Shown: positions 51,245-62,718, numbered from the stretch's first letter. The stretch: DNA of 64,000 nt from Muraenolepis orangiensis (GCA_027704905.1 CM051022.1:16542301-16606300), one strand, 5' to 3'. Numbers and translations are program-made. The notes: generated from the letters alone by a model not told the origin.

Positions 51245-52440
51245 TTAAGATTCAAGAGTACAATGGAATGCTTACTCCCCATTCCCTCCTGCAGTATGAA
51301 TTTCTAGAACACAATACTATACCATTACTATACACAATAAAAATGAACATAAAAAGAACAATAAATTGACTGATGAATGATATGTACATGTGTAGAATTG
51401 TGCAAAAAGCATTTAAAATCGTTTGAAAGTGCCAGTAGTGCAGCAGCCTCATGAATACAGTGCAGAACAGTGCAGTAACTGTAATGAGTCCAGAAAGTCC
51501 AGCAAAGTATGATAGTGTAATGTTACTGACAATGTTATGATAATGTTACGCCTACTGAACTGCTAGGAGTGCTACCACTTCCTAGCGGTATTCCATTACA
51601 GTAGACACACATGTCTGTGGATAAAAACTTATCTTGAACCTGGTATTGTGTCTGATGCTGCAGAACTGACAGTAGGGGGGGAGAAAAGATGGAGCCCAGG
51701 GTGGTTGCGGTCCTTTGTAATGGAGATGGGCTTCTTCCGACATCTTGTCCTAAAGATCTCCTCAATGCATGGAAGTGCACACCCGGTGATCTCGTACCAC
51801 ACAGTGACGCCACTCCTCAGGACGCCCTCTACGGTGCCACGGTAGAAGTTCACTAGCCACCGTCGGCCGTTTCTTTTTCTGAGGCACCGCAGAGCATAGA
51901 GGCGCTGGTGTGCCTTCTTCAGTATGACCGCCGTGTTGTGGGTCCACGCCAGGTCGTCGGAAATCTTTAGTCCTAGGAAACGGAAGCAGCTGACAATTTC
52001 CACTGGTTTCCCATCCAGGCTGATGGTGGAGTGGGTGCCCCGGTGACTCCTGAAGTCCACGATGAGCTCCTTAGTCTTGCTAAAATTCAGTGCAAGGCTG
52101 TTGTCCTTGCACCATCACGTCAGCCGGGCTACCTCATCGTCCACGCTTATCAGGCCATTGACTGTGGTGTCGTCTGCAAACTTGATAATCCGATTATTGC
52201 TATTTGTGGCAGTACAGCCATGTGTGTACAGTGAGTACAGCCAGGGACCGAGGCAGCAGCCTTGGGGTGCTCCGGTGTTGAGGACCAGAGTGGATGAGAT
52301 GTTGTTCCCAATCTTCACCACTTGAGGCCTGCCCGTCAGGAAGTAATCTAGTAACAGATGGGGGCGCCCAGACCTAGGTCCCTCAGTTTCAGGACCAGCT
52401 TGGAGGGAACGATGGTGTTGAACGCCGAGCTGCCTTCACC
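51245..52440 (-). mobile_element. 5'-truncated L2/Rex-like LINE, C-terminal reverse transcriptase and 3' UTR
   Basis: On the minus strand: GAPQGCCLGPWLYSLYTHG and IIKFADDTTV (catalytic FADD) near 52170-52300, then STISLDGKPVEIVSCFRFLG, LAWTHNTAVILKKAHQRLYA and FYRGTVEGVLRSGVTVWY down to about 51630. The 3' UTR runs to about 51245 and contains the segment that recurs as short tails elsewhere. Frameshifts and stops break the frame, so it is inactive. Confidence 0.8.
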
Positions 52441-52882
52441 CTCCTGAAGGTTCTACAGACCTCGGACTCGGACAGTTGTAGAACGTAGTCCTCTGGGTAA
52501 ATGGAGCTCGTAGAGACGAATTTGCTCTTCTCCAGTGCGCTCACACATGTTCATAAGGTTCTACCTAATAAGACTTAAAGGTGGCTAAGGTCTCTCAGAT
52601 ATATTTACAGCTGGAAGGCAGCAGTAATTCAGACGGTTTCTTCTATATTCCGGCCCTGTTCTATTAGCCTCAACCATTGATAGTAGCATGTATGATAATC
52701 ACACACAGACACACACAGCTTTGTATTCATATTGTAACATTATTCTAGTTCAACTTAACAATTCTACAATCTTCTGAAAGTGTAAGTGTGGACAAATGCC
52801 TATATGGTGCAGTGTCAATGCAGTGTCTCCCACGTCAGAGTTTGTCAAAATTGTCAAAAAAGAATCCCAAAAAATTGTGGTA

Positions 52883-52978
52883 TCAGCACCTGATATTCCC
52901 GGGCGATCTACCATCCAAGTACTAACCAGGCCCGAGCCTATGCTGAGATGGGGCCTGTTCAGGGTGGTAAATCCATAA
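52883..52978 (-). pseudogene. 5S rRNA-like pseudogene or 5S-derived SINE head
   Basis: Read on the minus strand: TACCACCCTGAACAGGCCCC then ATCTCAGCATAGGCTCGGGC, then CTGGTTAGTACTTGGATGG, TAGATCGCCCGGGAATATCA and GGTGCTG. This is vertebrate 5S rRNA with about 16 bases lost from the middle, removing most of the A box (AAGCTAAGCAGGG) but leaving the C-box part (GGTTAGTACTTGGATGG). It lies 0.1-1.1 kb from several tRNA-like units. It is not a working 5S gene. Confidence 0.85.
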
Positions 52979-53097
52979 GCGTTAGTTGCAACCGCAAAAT
53001 CTGCTTTCATACACTGCTTTATGCCTCTCCGCGGTGTTCTTCATCGCACATGCTGGTAAGTGAAACTGTGAGTTCAATGGCAAAGTGGTGTAAGGTG

Positions 53098-53160
53098 TGG
53101 TGACGAGCAGGTCTAGCGATAAGCGGACGGAGCTCTCGCCACTGCACCACCAAGAGGTGG
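53098..53160 (-). mobile_element. tRNA-like unit 1 of a cluster (minus)
   Basis: The minus strand holds the A-box-like TGGTGCAGTGGCGAGAGCTC followed by a GATAAGCGG-type anticodon-arm-like stretch. No clear B box. Confidence 0.45.
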
Positions 53161-53390
53161 TGCTTGTAATGTGGTCTGGTGTTAGATGTGATATTATGAA
53201 CACCATGCATGGCATGAATTATAATATGCAGAAGCAAGTCGGTTTTTCCCACATTCAGTTATCTTGTATATCAGCAGTTTAATATCCATCATCAGAATCT
53301 ACCATTTAAAAATCTTCCTAAAAAGCCCAATATTGTTAATGACAGTGTGGTGATTTGAAAGGTCAAATATAAACTCCAACCAGAATTTAA

Positions 53391-53450
53391 ACACTGGGTG
53401 GTGCAGTGGAATGAGCAGTTGGTCGTCTGTTCCCAGGTGGTTCTGTTTAA
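53391..53450 (+). mobile_element. tRNA-like unit 2 of a cluster
   Basis: TGGTGCAGTGGAATGAGCAG repeats the A box of unit 1 in plus orientation. The B box is degenerate (GGTGGTTCTG). It is followed by the (CA)n tract at 53522. Confidence 0.45.
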
Positions 53451-53518
53451 CAAACGTAACAGAGTAAAAGAAAACCTTGAAAAAGATAAAGCAAAGCTAC
53501 ATAGAAATGTTCCATTAT

Positions 53519-53684
<166 letters not shown>

Positions 53685-53698
53685 GTGTGGTGTAAGTG

Positions 53699-53770
53699 TA
53701 AGAGTGGTGCAGTGGTGAGAACGGTTGGTTAAAGGCTCAGAAGATCTACGTTCATGTACTGCAATGGCAG
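53699..53770 (+). mobile_element. tRNA-like unit 3 of a cluster
   Basis: TGGTGCAGTGGTGAGAACGG and GGTTAAAGGCTCAGAAGATC, with a degenerate B box (ACGTTCATGTACT). It starts just after the (CA)n tract. Confidence 0.45.
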
Positions 53771-53871
53771 TTTTATGGAAACCTTTTACTTTTGGAAACC
53801 CAGCAACATTGTGTGGTGCATTGTAATGTCAAATAGAACCGCAACACAGTTTTATCCAGCACCTCTGTGGC

Positions 53872-53930
53872 CTAGTGGAGTGAGCCAGTGACTATCAACC
53901 CCGGTGATGCTGGTTCAAGTCCCACTGAGG
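53872..53930 (+). mobile_element. tRNA-like unit 4 of a cluster, best folded
   Basis: CCTCTGTGGCCTAGTGGAGT GAGC begins the unit and GGTTCAAGTCCCACTGAGG closes it. The ends pair in six of seven acceptor-stem positions, and A and B boxes are intact, but it is shorter than a normal tRNA gene. Confidence 0.55.
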
Positions 53931-54013
53931 TTGTTGTTCTTCTTGGCAATGTATTTATTAGGGAAAATGGAAAATAAAATGTCCAATATACCTTTGGACC
54001 CGTTTAATAACAT

Positions 54014-54086
54014 GGATCTCCGTGGTGCAGTGGATAGAGCTGTTGGTTATCAGCTCTAGAGACCGGGGTTCAAGTCCTGGTGAGTC
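54014..54086 (+). mobile_element. tRNA-like unit 5 of a cluster
   Basis: A box TGGTGCAGTGGATAGAGC, then TTGGTTATCAGCTC, then B box GGGGTTCAAGTCCTGG. Spacing is tRNA-like. It shares the A box with units 1-3. Confidence 0.55.
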
Positions 54087-54261
54087 ATATCCAACATCAT
54101 GTGCTTTGTTAAATATAACCTGTAATGTAACAAAATCATGTGATTTGTGATGTTAAATATACCCCTGCTTAACCATCATCCGTACGGTACTGGCAAAGAG
54201 CCCCCCGGGGGGGGAGAGAGATAGAATGGGGCCTGTTGAGGGTTTTTTGTAGAGACTTGCT

Positions 54262-54345
54262 GAGTGTAAACATTCTTTATTAGAACTAATGCCCCACCCA
54301 TGGGCTCCTCTTCACAGGCAGCGCCTCCCTCTTTGATCTCCTCCT
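54262..54345 (-). other. Possible terminal exon downstream of EMC3-like remnant, uncertain
   Basis: On the minus strand, TTCCCTGTGTTCCAG is a good acceptor followed by a short open stretch (RRRSKREALPVKRSPWVGH then TAG in one frame, EEIKEGGAACEEEPMGG in another) and AATAAA within about 12 bases of the TAG. Neither frame matches the EMC3 C-terminus. It could be a terminal exon of a hybrid transcript or chance. Confidence 0.2.
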
Positions 54346-54649
54346 CTGGAACACAGGGAACAATACGGTTGAAAAGGTCCACTTAATACTAGAATTGTGT
54401 AGCAGCCAACTCTATAACACCGGGTACTGCAGTAAACACTACAGTACTGGGTACAGAACAACCCCAGGTACTACAGAACAACACTGGGTACTACGTTCTA
54501 CTGTTAAAATGACAAAAGTTACTACACAATATTAGATAATAGCTATTTCAATACTAGGTACTCTATTGACACATGCTACACCACTATGTTATTATATTTT
54601 AAATAAGTCGACCTCTGACCTTTAGGGGATTAATGAAGTGTCACCTTAC

Positions 54650-54729
54650 CTTAAAATGCTTGTTGGGTTCAGGGGGCGTCGCCATGGCAGCGCCGGTCAT
54701 CTGGTCCTGCATGACCCGTGATTGGTCAG
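54650..54729 (-). pseudogene. emc3: EMC3-like late exon
   Basis: On the minus strand an acceptor (GTGTAGCAG) precedes DQSRVMQDQMTGAAMATPPE and PNKHFK, ending at AAG|GTAAGG. This closely matches the EMC3 segment near residue 190-216. The EMC3 residues between this and the first exon (second and third membrane helices and cytosolic loop, about 145 aa) are not found in the 0.9 kb that separates them. The phases of the two exons also do not join directly. The conserved final segment of EMC3 is not seen downstream either. Hence this is a broken copy carrying introns, so it came from a DNA-level duplication and not from a retrocopy. Confidence 0.6.
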
Positions 54730-55316
54730 CTGCTACACACGGGACGCAAATTGATAGAATCATACCATATACAATAACTATATACAATAACTTTATACAA
54801 ACATAGTAACAAGTTAATGTCATACTTGTCAGTATGTCAATACTTATTACATTGCTAATACAAATTTATATATATTTATCCAAATATTATTACTAGTAGT
54901 ATACTTCCACTACATCATGCCATAGGTTAAATATACATAAAATAATATGAATAAATTATAAAAATAACTTCAATACTAGTATACCAGCATTGATTTATAC
55001 AAATTATTAACACACATTATATGAAATATATGAATGAAAAATGTAATGTATTATTGAAGTGTGTATTTTGCTAGCTATATATATATATATATATATAGCA
55101 TTCACTTTAAACATTTTTATTAACACAATTCCAGGACAATTTTGACAAAGTATAGTAAACATCAGTAGCCATGGAGTATCAGTTTAATCTGGTCCATTTG
55201 ATGGTTTTGTAAACACAGAATAGGATCAAACCCAGAATAGTCTTTAGGCTGAGGGTGGAACTCCCTAACCCCGAGACTACACATTGATATCAACCATGAG
55301 ATGATAGAGTAACAGT

Positions 55317-55620
55317 CACCTGTCAGAGACCTGCTCCAGGACCATCTTCTGGTCACCTGTCAGAGACCTGCTCCAGGTCCATCTTCTGGTCACCTGTCAG
55401 AGACCTGCTCCAGGTCCATCTTCTGGTCACCTGTCAGAGACCTGCTCCAGGTCCATCTTCTGGTCACCTGTCAGAGACCTGCTCCAGGTCCATCTTCTGG
55501 TCACCTGTCAGAGACCTGCTCCAGGTCCATCTTCTGGTCACCTGTCAGAGACCTGCTCCAGGTCCATCTTCTGGTCACCTGTCAGAGACCTGCTCCAGGT
55601 CCATCTTCTGGTCACCTGTC
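55317..55620. repeat. 37-bp minisatellite, eight units, made from an EMC3-like exon end plus its splice donor
   Basis: Units start at 55317, 55354, 55391, 55428, 55465, 55502, 55539 and 55576, then run into the EMC3-like exon. On the minus strand each unit holds AAGATGGACCTGGAGCAGG followed by TCTCTGACAG|GTGACC, that is, the codons K-M-D-L-E-Q-V-S-D and the exon donor. Units are nearly identical (the outermost has one substitution), so the expansion is recent. 37 is not a multiple of three, so successive units shift frame. Confidence 0.92.
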
Positions 55621-55758
55621 AGAGACCATCTTCTTGTTGCTGTGGAGGAGCATCTGGCTGACCGAGTCACGCAGCACACACATGGAGAAGGTGAAGAAGG
55701 CGATGCGCTGCACCACCCACGCCCTGAGACTGGAGTCCAGCAGCAGCTGGGCGGCCAC
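55616..55758 (-). pseudogene. emc3: EMC3-like first exon, start codon replaced, donor end duplicated
   Basis: Read on the minus strand, 55758-55616 gives VAAQLLLDSSLRAWVV, then QRIAFFTFSMCVLRDSVSQM, LLHSNKKM and VSDR. This aligns with the N-terminus of EMC3 (TMEM111), including its LLLDS-xxRxWVV start, first membrane helix and KK-VSDS end. The codon in the ATG position is GTG, and one codon is missing near the start. The exon ends at GACAG|GTGACC, as expected for an S codon split after AG. Known: EMC3 is an Oxa1-family core subunit of the ER membrane protein complex that inserts tail-anchored and multipass proteins. The exon has lost a stretch corresponding to TQEQ, which reappears in the neighbouring 37-bp repeats. 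With the middle of the protein absent nearby, I judge it a pseudogene or diverged partial duplicate. Confidence 0.6.
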
Positions 55759-56805
55759 CACGGTACAGGTCACAGGTCAACCACTAGAGACAAAACACAC
55801 ACAAGGTAAGGCTCTGGGAGGAGCATGACGGGAGATGAGGTTTGTCTGTTTAAATTACAAAATAACTCAACAAGCACACTTTGACTTATGACTTATGAGT
55901 CAAGAAAATATGTACTTCTTATTTTATATACTTTATATAGATGGGAAATGTGCCACAACAGAAACTACAGGACAGTAATACAATTCAAAAGAGATCAAAA
56001 AGAACACTACAATTAACAGAAAGTAGAGGCATAATTAAATCGTACTAGACAGTGACGTGTTATATTAATATTTATTGTCAACGTTATCCCCGACACAACA
56101 AACAACCACATTCACCATCACACAGCGTTGACCTGTACAGTTTAGGCTGATAATATAAGTAACTTATTCAATATTAACTGATTATGAATAGGGTTAATGG
56201 GCTCTGGTCGGTCAAGAAGAGGTACAACGTGCTTCATATTTAATATAACATTTAATATGAATACAGGCTCCACTAGACTATGCATGCATTATTTTCATTT
56301 TTTTTAAGTCAAACCCTGTCTATAACATGCTGTCTTTCAGGAGCATTATTATTTCATTGTAAAGTTACAAAAGTTACAACTCGAGTTACGCATAAATACA
56401 CACAAACTTGACACAAATTGACCCGAACATCCTTTGTCCCTTAGAAACGAGAAGCACAGGAGGGTTAAATGTTCACTGCAAAGACACGTGGACTTTGATG
56501 GTTTCCCTTCTTTGCCCTCCCCGGTGGACGGAGGCGCATCCAACAGCACAAATCCACAATCTTCTCCTCTTTGGGCAAATTTTGTGGGTCCAAATTGTAT
56601 TGCCTCAATGATCTGTTAACATCTGTTAAAATCACTATGCATTAAGCCACTGGGCTTGTATGTTCCATAAACACTATAATAATTTTGTGGTTGGCTAATT
56701 ATTATATCAATTTTTTGTCAAATAACTTGCCATATGTATAGGCAACCCCTGCCTCCCACCCCCGCTCCCTGGAGTCGGCCGGTCGGGTACAAACACACCT
56801 GAAAG

Positions 56806-58300
56806 TAACACACACCTGGAGGTAACACACACCTGGAGGTAATGCACCTGGAGATAACACACACCTGGAGGTAACACACAACTGGAGGTACTGCACCTGG
56901 AGCTAACACACCTGGAGGTAACACACACCTACAGCAAACACACCTGGAGCTAACACACCTGGAGGTAATGCACTGGGAGCTAACACACCTGGAGCAAACA
57001 CACCTGGAGGTAATGCACCTACAGCAAACACACCTGGAGGTAACACACACCTGGAGGTAATGCACCTGGAGCTAACACACCTGGAGGTAATGCACCTAGA
57101 GCAAACACACCTGGAGGTAATGCACCTGGAGCAAACACACCTGGAGGTAATGCACCTGGAGGTAACACACACCTGGAGGTAATGCACCTGGAGCTAACAC
57201 ACCTGGAGGTAATGCACCTAGAGCAAACACACCTGGAGGTAATGCACCTGGAGCTAACACACCTGGAGGTAATGCACTGGGAGCTAACACACCTGGAGCA
57301 AACACACCTGGAGGTAATGCACCTAGAGCAAACACACCTGGAGGTAACACACACCTGAAGGTAACACACACCTGGAGCGAACGCACCTGGAGCGAACGCA
57401 CCTGGAGGTAACACACACCTGGAGGTAATGCACCTGGAGCTAACACACCTGGAGGTAATGCACCTGGAGCTAACACACCTGGAGGTAATGCACCTAGAGC
57501 AAACACACCTGGAGGTAACACACACCTGAAGGTAACACACACCTGGAGCGAACGCACCTGGAGCGAACGCACCTGGAGCGAACGCACCTGGAGGTAACAC
57601 ACACCTGGAGGTAATTCACCTGGAGCTAACACACCTGGAGGTAATGCACCTGGAGCTAACGCACCTGGAGGTAATGCACCTGGAGCAAACACACCTGGAG
57701 GTAACACACACCTGGAGGTAATGCACCTAGAGCAAACACACCTGGAGGTAACACACACCTGAAGGTAACACACACCTGGAGCGAACGCACCTGGAGCGAA
57801 CGCACCTGGAGGTAACACACACCTGGAGGTAATGCACCTGGAGCTAACACACCTGGAGGTAATGCACCTGGAGCTAACACACCTGGAGGTAATGCACCTA
57901 GAGCAAACACACCTGGAGGTAATGCACTGGGAGCTAACACACCTGGAGGTAACACACCGGGAGCTAACACACCTGGAGCTAACACACCTGGAGGTAATGC
58001 ACCTAGAGCAAACACACCTGGAGGTAACACACACCTGAAGGTAACACACACCTGGAGCGAACGCACCTGGAGCGAACGCACCTGGAGCGAACGCACCTGG
58101 AGCGAACGCACCTGGAGCGAACGCACCTGGAGGTAACACACACCTGGAGGTAACACACACCTGGAGCGAACGCACCTGGAGGTCACACACCTGGAGGTCA
58201 CACACCTAACACACCTGGAGATAACACACCTGGAGGTCACACACCTAACACACCTGGAGATAACACACCTGGAGGTAACACAACTGTAGGTAACACACCT
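56806..58300. repeat. 1.5-kb minisatellite with 15- and 17-bp units and higher-order blocks
   Basis: Units ACCTGGAGGTAATGC, ACCTGGAGCTAACAC, ACCTGGAGCAAACAC, ACCTGGAGCGAACGC (15 bp) and ACCTGGAGGTAACACAC (17 bp) alternate. A block with ACCTGAAGGTAACACAC then two to five GAGCGAACGC units recurs near 57352, 57524, 57758 and 58029. The 369- and 267-codon minus frames across it are repeat artefacts. Confidence 0.95.
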
Positions 58301-58547
58301 GACACCAATCGGGGTAATTAAGCAGGAGGCCCTCCCGGCTGTTACTCCTTCCTGCCAGGGCGAGTTGCCACAGCATGTGCGTGCGTGTGTGCATGGGTGT
58401 GTGTTGTAGTGATCGAGGTGATCGGCTGTGTAAATTGGCAGTCTGTGTGGGACCGTCATTGATTGTGTTAAATCATTGTTGAGTCATTTTAGAAAAAAGC
58501 TTTAAGGAGCTGAACAGGTGGCACTACAGCTTTCGTTTTGGAGTGGC

Positions 58548-58550
<3 letters not shown>

Positions 58551-58628
<78 letters not shown>
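58551..58628. repeat. (GT)n microsatellite
   Basis: About 78 bp of GT between the 1.5-kb minisatellite and the candidate exon at 59790. Confidence 0.95.
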
Positions 58629-58632
<4 letters not shown>

Positions 58633-58909
58633 AGAGAAATCAGCTAATAGTCACACACACACACACAGTAAACAGGCTCCCCCTGTGTAGGGAAAGAGTG
58701 ATCTCAGAAGTCACATTCCAGGAACATGTTGGAGCAGAGATCCATCCTCTTGTCTTCCTCCTCCCAGTGTGACATGCCTGCTAGCCGCAAGCTCGTCATA
58801 TGACCGCTCTTATCACGTAGTCACTTGCATGGCATCAAGCTGTGACTACATCACAGCTTGATCGATACGGTCAGGTTCCCTCACTGTGTTTTAGTTTTTA
58901 TTTTGTGTC

Positions 58910-59445
58910 GGATTCGCTCATTCACTTTCTATATCTCTCTTTACATAGTGATCTCACTCTAACTCTTTATCTCTCTCTAAAGTAAACACACACTGTAACT
59001 CTAATTATTTCTATAACTATATTTTACTAACTCCTTCTATAGCTCTATCTCTCTCTAACTTTCTATAACTATCTCTCTGTAAACCTCTAACTCTTTCTAT
59101 AGCTATATCAAACTACCCCTCTTACTATTTCTATAACTATCTCTCTATAACTCTTTCTATAGATATATCGAACTACCTCTCTCTTACTCTTTCTATAACT
59201 ATCTCTCTATAACTCTTTCTATAGCTATATCTAGCTACCTCTCTCTAACCCTTTCTATAACTATCTCTTTCTAACTCCTTGTATAGCTCTATCTCTCTCA
59301 AACTCTTTTTAAAACGATATCTCTCTCTAATTCTTTATTAGCTCTATCTCTCTTTAACAATTTATATAACGGTCTTAACTATCTCTCTCTGAACCTCTCT
59401 AACTCTTTATATAACTAACTATCTCTCTTGAACTGGTTCTCTCTC
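58910..59445. repeat. Degenerate pyrimidine-rich tandem repeat
   Basis: Loose repeats of CTCTTTCTATAACTATCTCT and CTATAGCTATATC. No coding evidence. Confidence 0.7.
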
Positions 59446-59789
59446 TACCAGTGACATGTGGAATGTTTCACTGCCTCACCCCCCAATAACTGATACATAC
59501 CTCTCCTGTACTCTCTCTCCTCCTCCCTCCTCGGCTCCCGCCATCTCACCCTCTAATATTAATAGTGAGCCAGTGGAACCGACAGACCGCTGTCACCACG
59601 CTTAGGGTGTGTGTGTGTGTGTTTGTGGGGGGGGGGGGGGGTTGTGTAGTGCAGTGCTACAGTGTGCACAGTGTGTATGTGGACTGAGCTAGGCAGCTAG
59701 CTGTCTGAGTGTACCTCTCAATAGCCAGGTAGCTAGGCTCGCTGCCAGTGTCCGTATGGCCGCTTGCCCTCCTGGCTGCGTCTCCGCAG

Positions 59790-59873
59790 GTGGTGGCTCC
59801 TACACGGTTCTCATCGTCCCTCTGAAGACCCCGCTGAACACCCTGGATGGCATGCGCTTCTTCCTCTGGGTGG
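59790..59873 (+). CDS. Unidentified candidate exon
   Basis: Flanked by a TCTCCGCAG acceptor and a GTGAGT donor, 84 nt, open in the frame reading GGSYTVLIVPLKTPLNTLDG and MRFFLWV with high GC3. I do not recognise the protein. It is 1.6 kb upstream of the SAPCD-like exons on the same strand, but does not resemble the known SAPCD N-terminus. The (TG)n tract starts directly at its donor. Confidence 0.35.
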
Positions 59874-60008
<135 letters not shown>

Positions 60009-60516
60009 TCTCTTTTCTCAAATCTAGGCTGTGTGTATTATTGTTTTCTGTTACTTATACAATACAAGTTGTGCATTTAATGTATTAGAAATGAGAAATA
60101 TGGAGAAAACGACAAAAAAACCAAATGTGATTAGTATCTAGGCATATTAGCCATGTATTATCCATGCAAAAAGTAGTCAAATATGATCTGTTATTGATAG
60201 TGATCCAGCTGTACGACGCCAGAATGATAACCATAATACATCCCCCCCAAGGATAAATGTATGTTCCTCCGCTAGATGGGATATAGTAATTATTGTATTA
60301 CCTTATATTATATCAAGTATGGACTAAACCTGACCAATACAACATTATAATAACAATAATAATAATGATTTCAGATTAACATACATTATATTCTGGCGGC
60401 CTCTACTGGTCAGTAGTGGTATAACCACTGGTCTATCGCCGTTGTGTCACCTCGAGAAAGTGCACGTTAGTACACATGCCCGTCCCATGCCCACGGCCTG
60501 AATTTACCGTGTGGAT

Positions 60517-60726
<210 letters not shown>

Positions 60727-61008
60727 TGGGGTATCAAAAAGAAAACGAATAGAGTAAAGAGAAGGAAAGCAAACCAAGGGAAACTGAACTAATTGATTTC
60801 TAAATAACTAACACAATTTGGAAGTTGGCAAGGAATCCAGCTTGGAAGCATAACTTCCAACACATGACTCAGTATCATAAATGAATTAGCATCATAGCCG
60901 TATGACATGACACAAATGTCATACGACATTTCATATAGGCAGGGTTCCCCATGCGTTTTACGTGAATAGTTTTGTAGTTCGAAAAAACTTAAGATGCAAT
61001 CACGGGTA

Positions 61009-61376
61009 TGAGTCCAGTGTGTCTAGTGGTGTAGACCTGCCCAGGAGACGGTCTGAGTCCCGTGTGTCTAGCGGTGTAGACCTGCCCAGGAGACGGTCTG
61101 AGTCCCGTGTGTCTAGGGGTGTAGACCTGCCCAGGAGACGGTATGAGTCCCAGTGTGTCTAGTGGTGTAGACCTGCCCAGGAGACGGTCTGAGTCCTCTG
61201 TGTCTAGTGGTGTAGACCTGCCCAGGAGACGGTATGAGTCCTGTGTGTCTAGTGGTGTAGACCTGCCCCAGGAGACGGTATGAGTCCTGTGTGTCTAGGG
61301 TGTAGACCTGCCCAGGAGACGGTATGAGTCCAGTGTGTCTAGGGTGTTTACCTGCCCAGGAGACGATATGAGTCCT
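61009..61376. repeat. 45-bp minisatellite, about 8 units, upstream of the SAPCD-like exon
   Basis: The unit contains GTGTCTAGTGGTGTAGACCT GCCCAGGAGACGG and TCTGAGTCC. It ends about 55 bp before the acceptor at 61431. Units differ by a few substitutions and small indels. Confidence 0.9.
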
Positions 61377-61431
61377 TAAATAAATAAATGCAATATTAAA
61401 ATGTGTGGTGTGTGTTTTGTGTGTTTCCCAG

Positions 61432-61603
61432 TTGAAGGGTCTTAAGGACCTGGAGCAAGAGAAGGACTCCCTGTGGTGTGGGGCGGGGGACCTGGAGCAG
61501 ACGAGACTCTGGTACCGGCGCCGCCTAGACCACAACCGGGCCCTCCGGCTGTGCCTCGAGGCCCGGGGGACCACCAACAACCAGCAGCACACAGGCAACC
61601 TGA
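61432..61603 (+). CDS. SAPCD-like (suppressor APC domain) gene, coiled-coil exon
   Basis: After TGTTTCCCAG the frame reads LKGLKDLEQEKDSLWCGAGD, LEQTRLWYRRRLDHNRALRL, CLEARGTTNNQQHTGN. The pattern LKxxKxLEQEKDxL-xGxxxxExxRxWYxxxL is that of the suppressor-APC-domain coiled coil of SAPCD2 and SAPCD1. Known: SAPCD2 is a cortical protein that regulates spindle orientation and planar/apical polarity. The donor could not be located: no convincing GT follows before a (CT)n tract begins at 61607, so the right end is approximate. The tract may have invaded the exon edge. The 5' exons with the EF-hand-like N-terminus are not recognised. Confidence 0.6.
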
Positions 61604-61604
61604 C

Positions 61605-61606
<2 letters not shown>

Positions 61607-61649
<43 letters not shown>
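61607..61649. repeat. (CT)n tract at the edge of the SAPCD-like exon
   Basis: CT dinucleotides directly follow the coding-like sequence of the exon starting 61432, where a donor is expected. Confidence 0.9.
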
Positions 61650-61653
<4 letters not shown>

Positions 61654-62553
61654 GGATGAGGAGGGATCTAAGTTAAAAGGCATGCAAACAGGTTTGGGGT
61701 GAGAAATATGTAAACATTGGGTGAATAGAGAAAACCACAACTAGGAAGGGGTGGGGGGCGGGGTACTTTTTAAACACATTTTATAGGACATGCCCATTGT
61801 TAAGGCATCCAATCCAAAGATATGACACTACATTACATGGCCTGTTAGTGTGGGAACAACCCATCATGTGCAGACCCTAGGCTAAGCTTGAGATTCAAGG
61901 TTAAGTAATGAACAAGCCTTGACCTTGAGCCTTGCACCTCAGAGCATCACTTAACTTGATGTGAATATTTGACCCTTGTCAATTCCGGTATATATCTGGC
62001 ATTGGTTTATGTCTATCAGCAGGCTACCGTACGGTTCAAGACGAATACACGTAGCGTAGCATACCCTTAATACGGTGTACACAATCTCATCCCAGCATTA
62101 GTAAGTCAAATCAGTGCCATAAGTTATTGACTCGAGTCCAAATCATACATACAAACAACAGTACCGGCAACACTAGTTCTGTAGGCGCAGCCGGGTTGTG
62201 CAGACAGGTTTTATGTCTTTTTTGTCAGCCAATCTGAATTCTATATTCTATAATCCTGAGATAGAGATTGAGATTGAGCAGAGCAGCAGAACAACAACCA
62301 CATGGTGTCCACGCCTACCTCCTATTATTTATCTATTGTCGTTTATTTATTGTTGTTTATTTATACGTTATTTATACTATTTATTTATCGCAGATCTACA
62401 CAATCCATTTTGAAAAATTACAAAATTAGCCGAAAGGTGACATGTTTGCATGCCTGAGTACAGGAGGAATTCTACACTTTAATCAGTTCATGATGTGACA
62501 ACTGATGAACCCTCTCTCTATCTCCCTGTACACCATCTCCCTCCCTCACCCAG

Positions 62554-62718
62554 ACAGGGTCTTGCCTCCTCAGGTCGAGGATCCATCGGGTTAACGGTTC
62601 TTTAGCCGTTAACGGGAGCTTGACGAGCGAGTCCAACATGACGAGCACTAGAAACGGTTCGCTGCCTCGTGGGAGGGCCGACAGCGACCTCCGCTGGCGA
62701 AACAAAGTATTGACTCAG
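62554..62718 (+). CDS. SAPCD-like gene, penultimate exon
   Basis: A CTCACCCAG acceptor precedes 55 in-frame codons (TGSCLLRSRIHRVNGSLAVN, GSLTSESNMTSTRNGSLPRG, RADSDLRWRNKVLTQ) that end at CAG|GTCAGT in phase 0. The closing WRNKVLTQ corresponds to the conserved (N)LLTQEVTEK point in SAPCD2. Serine and asparagine rich upstream, as expected of the linker region. It follows the coiled-coil exon on the same strand. Confidence 0.6.

Noticed and set aside
57096..58459. 369- and 267-codon open frames on the minus strand rich in Cys-Arg-Ser
   Set aside because: They are translations of the 15/17-bp minisatellite; all frames look similar and none has homology or splice context.
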